DNA from: Flavobacterium franklandianum
GTDB taxonomy: Bacteria > Bacteroidota > Bacteroidia > Flavobacteriales > Flavobacteriaceae
Direction of reading: 5' to 3'
Length of the DNA: 64,000 nt
NCBI RefSeq assembly: GCF_007097365.1
Contig: NZ_VJZR01000003.1
Span: 124,001 to 188,000 of the forward strand
In this document: positions 62,566 to 64,000 of the stretch, piece by piece
Layout of the letters: each line of letters begins with the position of its first letter
How positions within the stretch are numbered: position 1 is the first letter of the stretch
The notes under the pieces: model-generated
Told to the model about the DNA's origin: nothing
The model's database searches: none
What the model saw: the letters and a program-made list of their open reading frames with translations, nothing else
Position numbers and translations under genes: made by a program

Positions 62566-63281
62566 TATTGTTTTTGTTTAATAGTTTGAAAACACCTTTT
62601 TTAAGAGAATGTTTGTCACTGTTCCATCTTTCTTTTCCTTACTGTAACTGAATGTGTTACTCCTTTCTTGAGATTTATTCCTTTTTTAAATTTAATCCTT
62701 CAAAATTTAAACAATTTATCTAGTCGTTTGTCTTGAATTAAGTTTTGCGTTTTTATGGATATCAATGGGATTGGCTTTTTATTTATCAACGATTACTTGA
62801 TTTTAGGGTTTTTTTTAAATAAATTTTCTTCTACAATATAATTAGTTTCAGGTTCTATTTTAAAAGGTGATTTTTAAAGGTTTTAATTTACAATGAATAT
62901 AAATACCATTTTTTTTACCATTATTATTGCGCAATACTCAAATAATCAATCTTTTTTTTCACATCCCGTTTTTTTTCGGAAATTAAATTTTTTTTTCTCA
63001 AAATTAATTTTTAAGTTTGTGCAATCGATTACAATTATTTAAATACAGTTTGATAATTTTATAATTAAGTGTTTTTATAAAAAATCATAATGAAAGAAAA
63101 TAGGAATAAAGAATTTGTTTTCAAATTAGTAATTAAATGTTAAAATCAAGTTTTCTTCTCGAGTATAGACACAAAATAAAATTAGTTTATCATTAAGAAA
63201 AAATAAAGACGAAAATGAATTAAATCCAATTTCTTAAATAACCATTAAAAATCAAAATAATAACCAATAAAACATAATCAA
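62566..63281. other. Long AT-rich leader region of the SusC gene
   Basis: This 716-base stretch has no open frame of note. It holds operator site 4 and a likely promoter near its 3' half (63016-63052). A long untranslated leader of about 230 bases is possible. Confidence 0.4.
63020..63033. promoter_or_regulatory. LacI-type operator, site 4 (SusC promoter)
   Basis: TGCAATCGATTACA, preceded by TTTG (63016-63019), matches site 1 at 13 of 14 bases. It is upstream of the SusC gene start at 63282 and close to a -7-like TACAGTTTG (63044-63052). Confidence 0.7.
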
Positions 63282-64000
63282 ATGATTGTTAAACTAGTAT
63301 TTAAAAAGGGCAAAAAAACAAGTTTTGTGATTATGCTTCTGCTGAGCTTATTTGCTACTATAGAAATAAAAGCGCAAAATAAAACTACAACCATTAGTGG
63401 TTTGGTAAAAGATGATTTAGGGCTATCAATTCCTGGTGTGAATGTTGTTGAAAAAGGCACAAAAAATTCTACTAGTTCTGATATTGATGGAAAATTCACA
63501 TTACGTGTTGCTAGTTCAAAAAGCGAAATTGTTTTTTCATCTATTGGATTTGAAACGTTAACACAAAGTGTTGGGCAAAAGACAACTTTGAATGTGGTCT
63601 TAAAAAATGCAGCTTCAAAATTAGATGAAGTTGTAGTTATTGGATACGGGACATCTCGAAAATCTGACTTAACTGGCTCTGTTGCTTCGGTTTCTGGTGC
63701 CGATTTGAAAAAAGTACCAATGTCAAACGTAGCTGAAACTTTGACAGGGCGTATTGCTGGTGTGCAAGTAACTTCTTCCGAGGGTTCTCCTGATTCTGAA
63801 GTAAAAATTAGAATTAGAGGTGGTGGTTCTTTGTCTCAAGATAGTTCGCCATTAATTATAGTTGATGGTTTTCCTGTAAATAGTATGAGTGACATCTCTC
63901 CTTCGGATGTTGAAAACATTACAATATTGAAGGATGCATCATCTACTGCAATTTATGGTTCTAGAGGAGCGTATGGGGTTATAATTATTACTACTAAAAG
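63282..64000 (+). CDS. SusC/RagA-type TonB-linked outer-membrane protein, 5' part
   Basis: The start is the ATG at 63282. A signal peptide (ends near KAQ) is followed by a carboxypeptidase-like regulatory domain (TTTISGLVKDDLGLSIPGVN), the TonB-box region (VVVIGYGTSRKSDLTGSVAS) and a plug domain with the SusC signatures AETLTGRIAGVQVTSSEGS, IRIRGGGS, IIVDGFPV and STAIYGSRGAYGVIIIT. The frame is open to the end of the window, so about 239 codons of an expected thousand are seen. The SusD partner presumably follows. Together they import pectin oligosaccharides. Confidence 0.93.
   Translation, partial: MIVKLVFKKGKKTSFVIMLLLSLFATIEIKAQNKTTTISGLVKDDLGLSIPGVNVVEKGTKNSTSSDIDGKFTLRVASSKSEIVFSSIGFETLTQSVGQKTTLNVVLKNAASKLDEVVVIGYGTSRKSDLTGSVASVSGADLKKVPMSNVAETLTGRIAGVQVTSSEGSPDSEVKIRIRGGGSLSQDSSPLIIVDGFPVNSMSDISPSDVENITILKDASSTAIYGSRGAYGVIIITTK

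Noticed and set aside
62566..63281. Non-coding RNA gene or riboswitch in the long gap before SusC
   Set aside because: No stable GC-rich stem is visible; the region is AT-rich and only the operator stands out.

Overview
The window looks like a chromosomal segment of a Flavobacterium-like member of the Bacteroidota. The sequence is AT-rich. Many genes are preceded by the Bacteroidota -7 promoter box TAnnTTTG. There is a SusC-type TonB-linked receptor, a secreted pectate lyase with a type IX secretion (T9SS) tail, and many proteins of flavobacterial type. No rRNA, tRNA or CRISPR array was recognised.

Layout. 1-5 kb: small membrane protein, two GNAT acetyltransferases, phosphofructokinase, a radical SAM protein and the peroxide-stress protein YaaA. 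5-10 kb: a tetR-tolC-emrA-emrB type drug-efflux operon on the minus strand, with two palindromic operators over its promoter. 10-12.5 kb: decayed DNA with an M48 peptidase remnant, a TonB gene, inverted and tandem repeats and a sigma-factor remnant. 12.5-23.8 kb: housekeeping and conserved genes, including a dihydroorotase homologue without its metal ligands, a BatA/von Willebrand protein, a Bro-N protein, a lactonase and a DEAD-box helicase. 23.9-30.6 kb: a five-gene operon (response regulator, HEAT-repeat membrane protein, processive family 2 glycosyltransferase, LtaS-like phosphotransferase with TPR tail, YaiO-like outer-membrane barrel) that looks like an exopolysaccharide synthesis, modification and export system.

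31-33.3 kb: the most unusual segment. Two nuclease genes (EVE-like plus HNH, and GIY-YIG) lie between two long imperfect hairpins. The 9-nt sequences facing the genes are exact reverse complements (GTTATGGGC and GCCCATAAC), and both hairpins end in CGTGTTAT. This is the geometry of an integron gene cassette between attC sites, but no integrase gene is in the window. 33.3-50 kb: ordinary core genes (lolD, serA, serC, a LuxC-like reductase, a ferredoxin, a TonB receptor, ychF, topoisomerase IV subunits) with several palindromic repeats and heptad tandem repeats between them.

50-64 kb: a pectin utilisation locus. It has pectate lyase PL1, rhamnogalacturonan acetylesterase CE12, a PL10-CE8 protein split by a frameshift in an A9 run, GH43, GH105, a DUF4861 protein, an esterase, GH28, a divergent LacI regulator and the start of a SusC receptor that runs off the window. 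Four near-identical LacI-type operators (core AATCGATWACA) sit before the PL1, GH28, lacI and SusC genes, so one regulator probably controls the locus.

All functional names come from reading motifs and recalling families; no database search was run.
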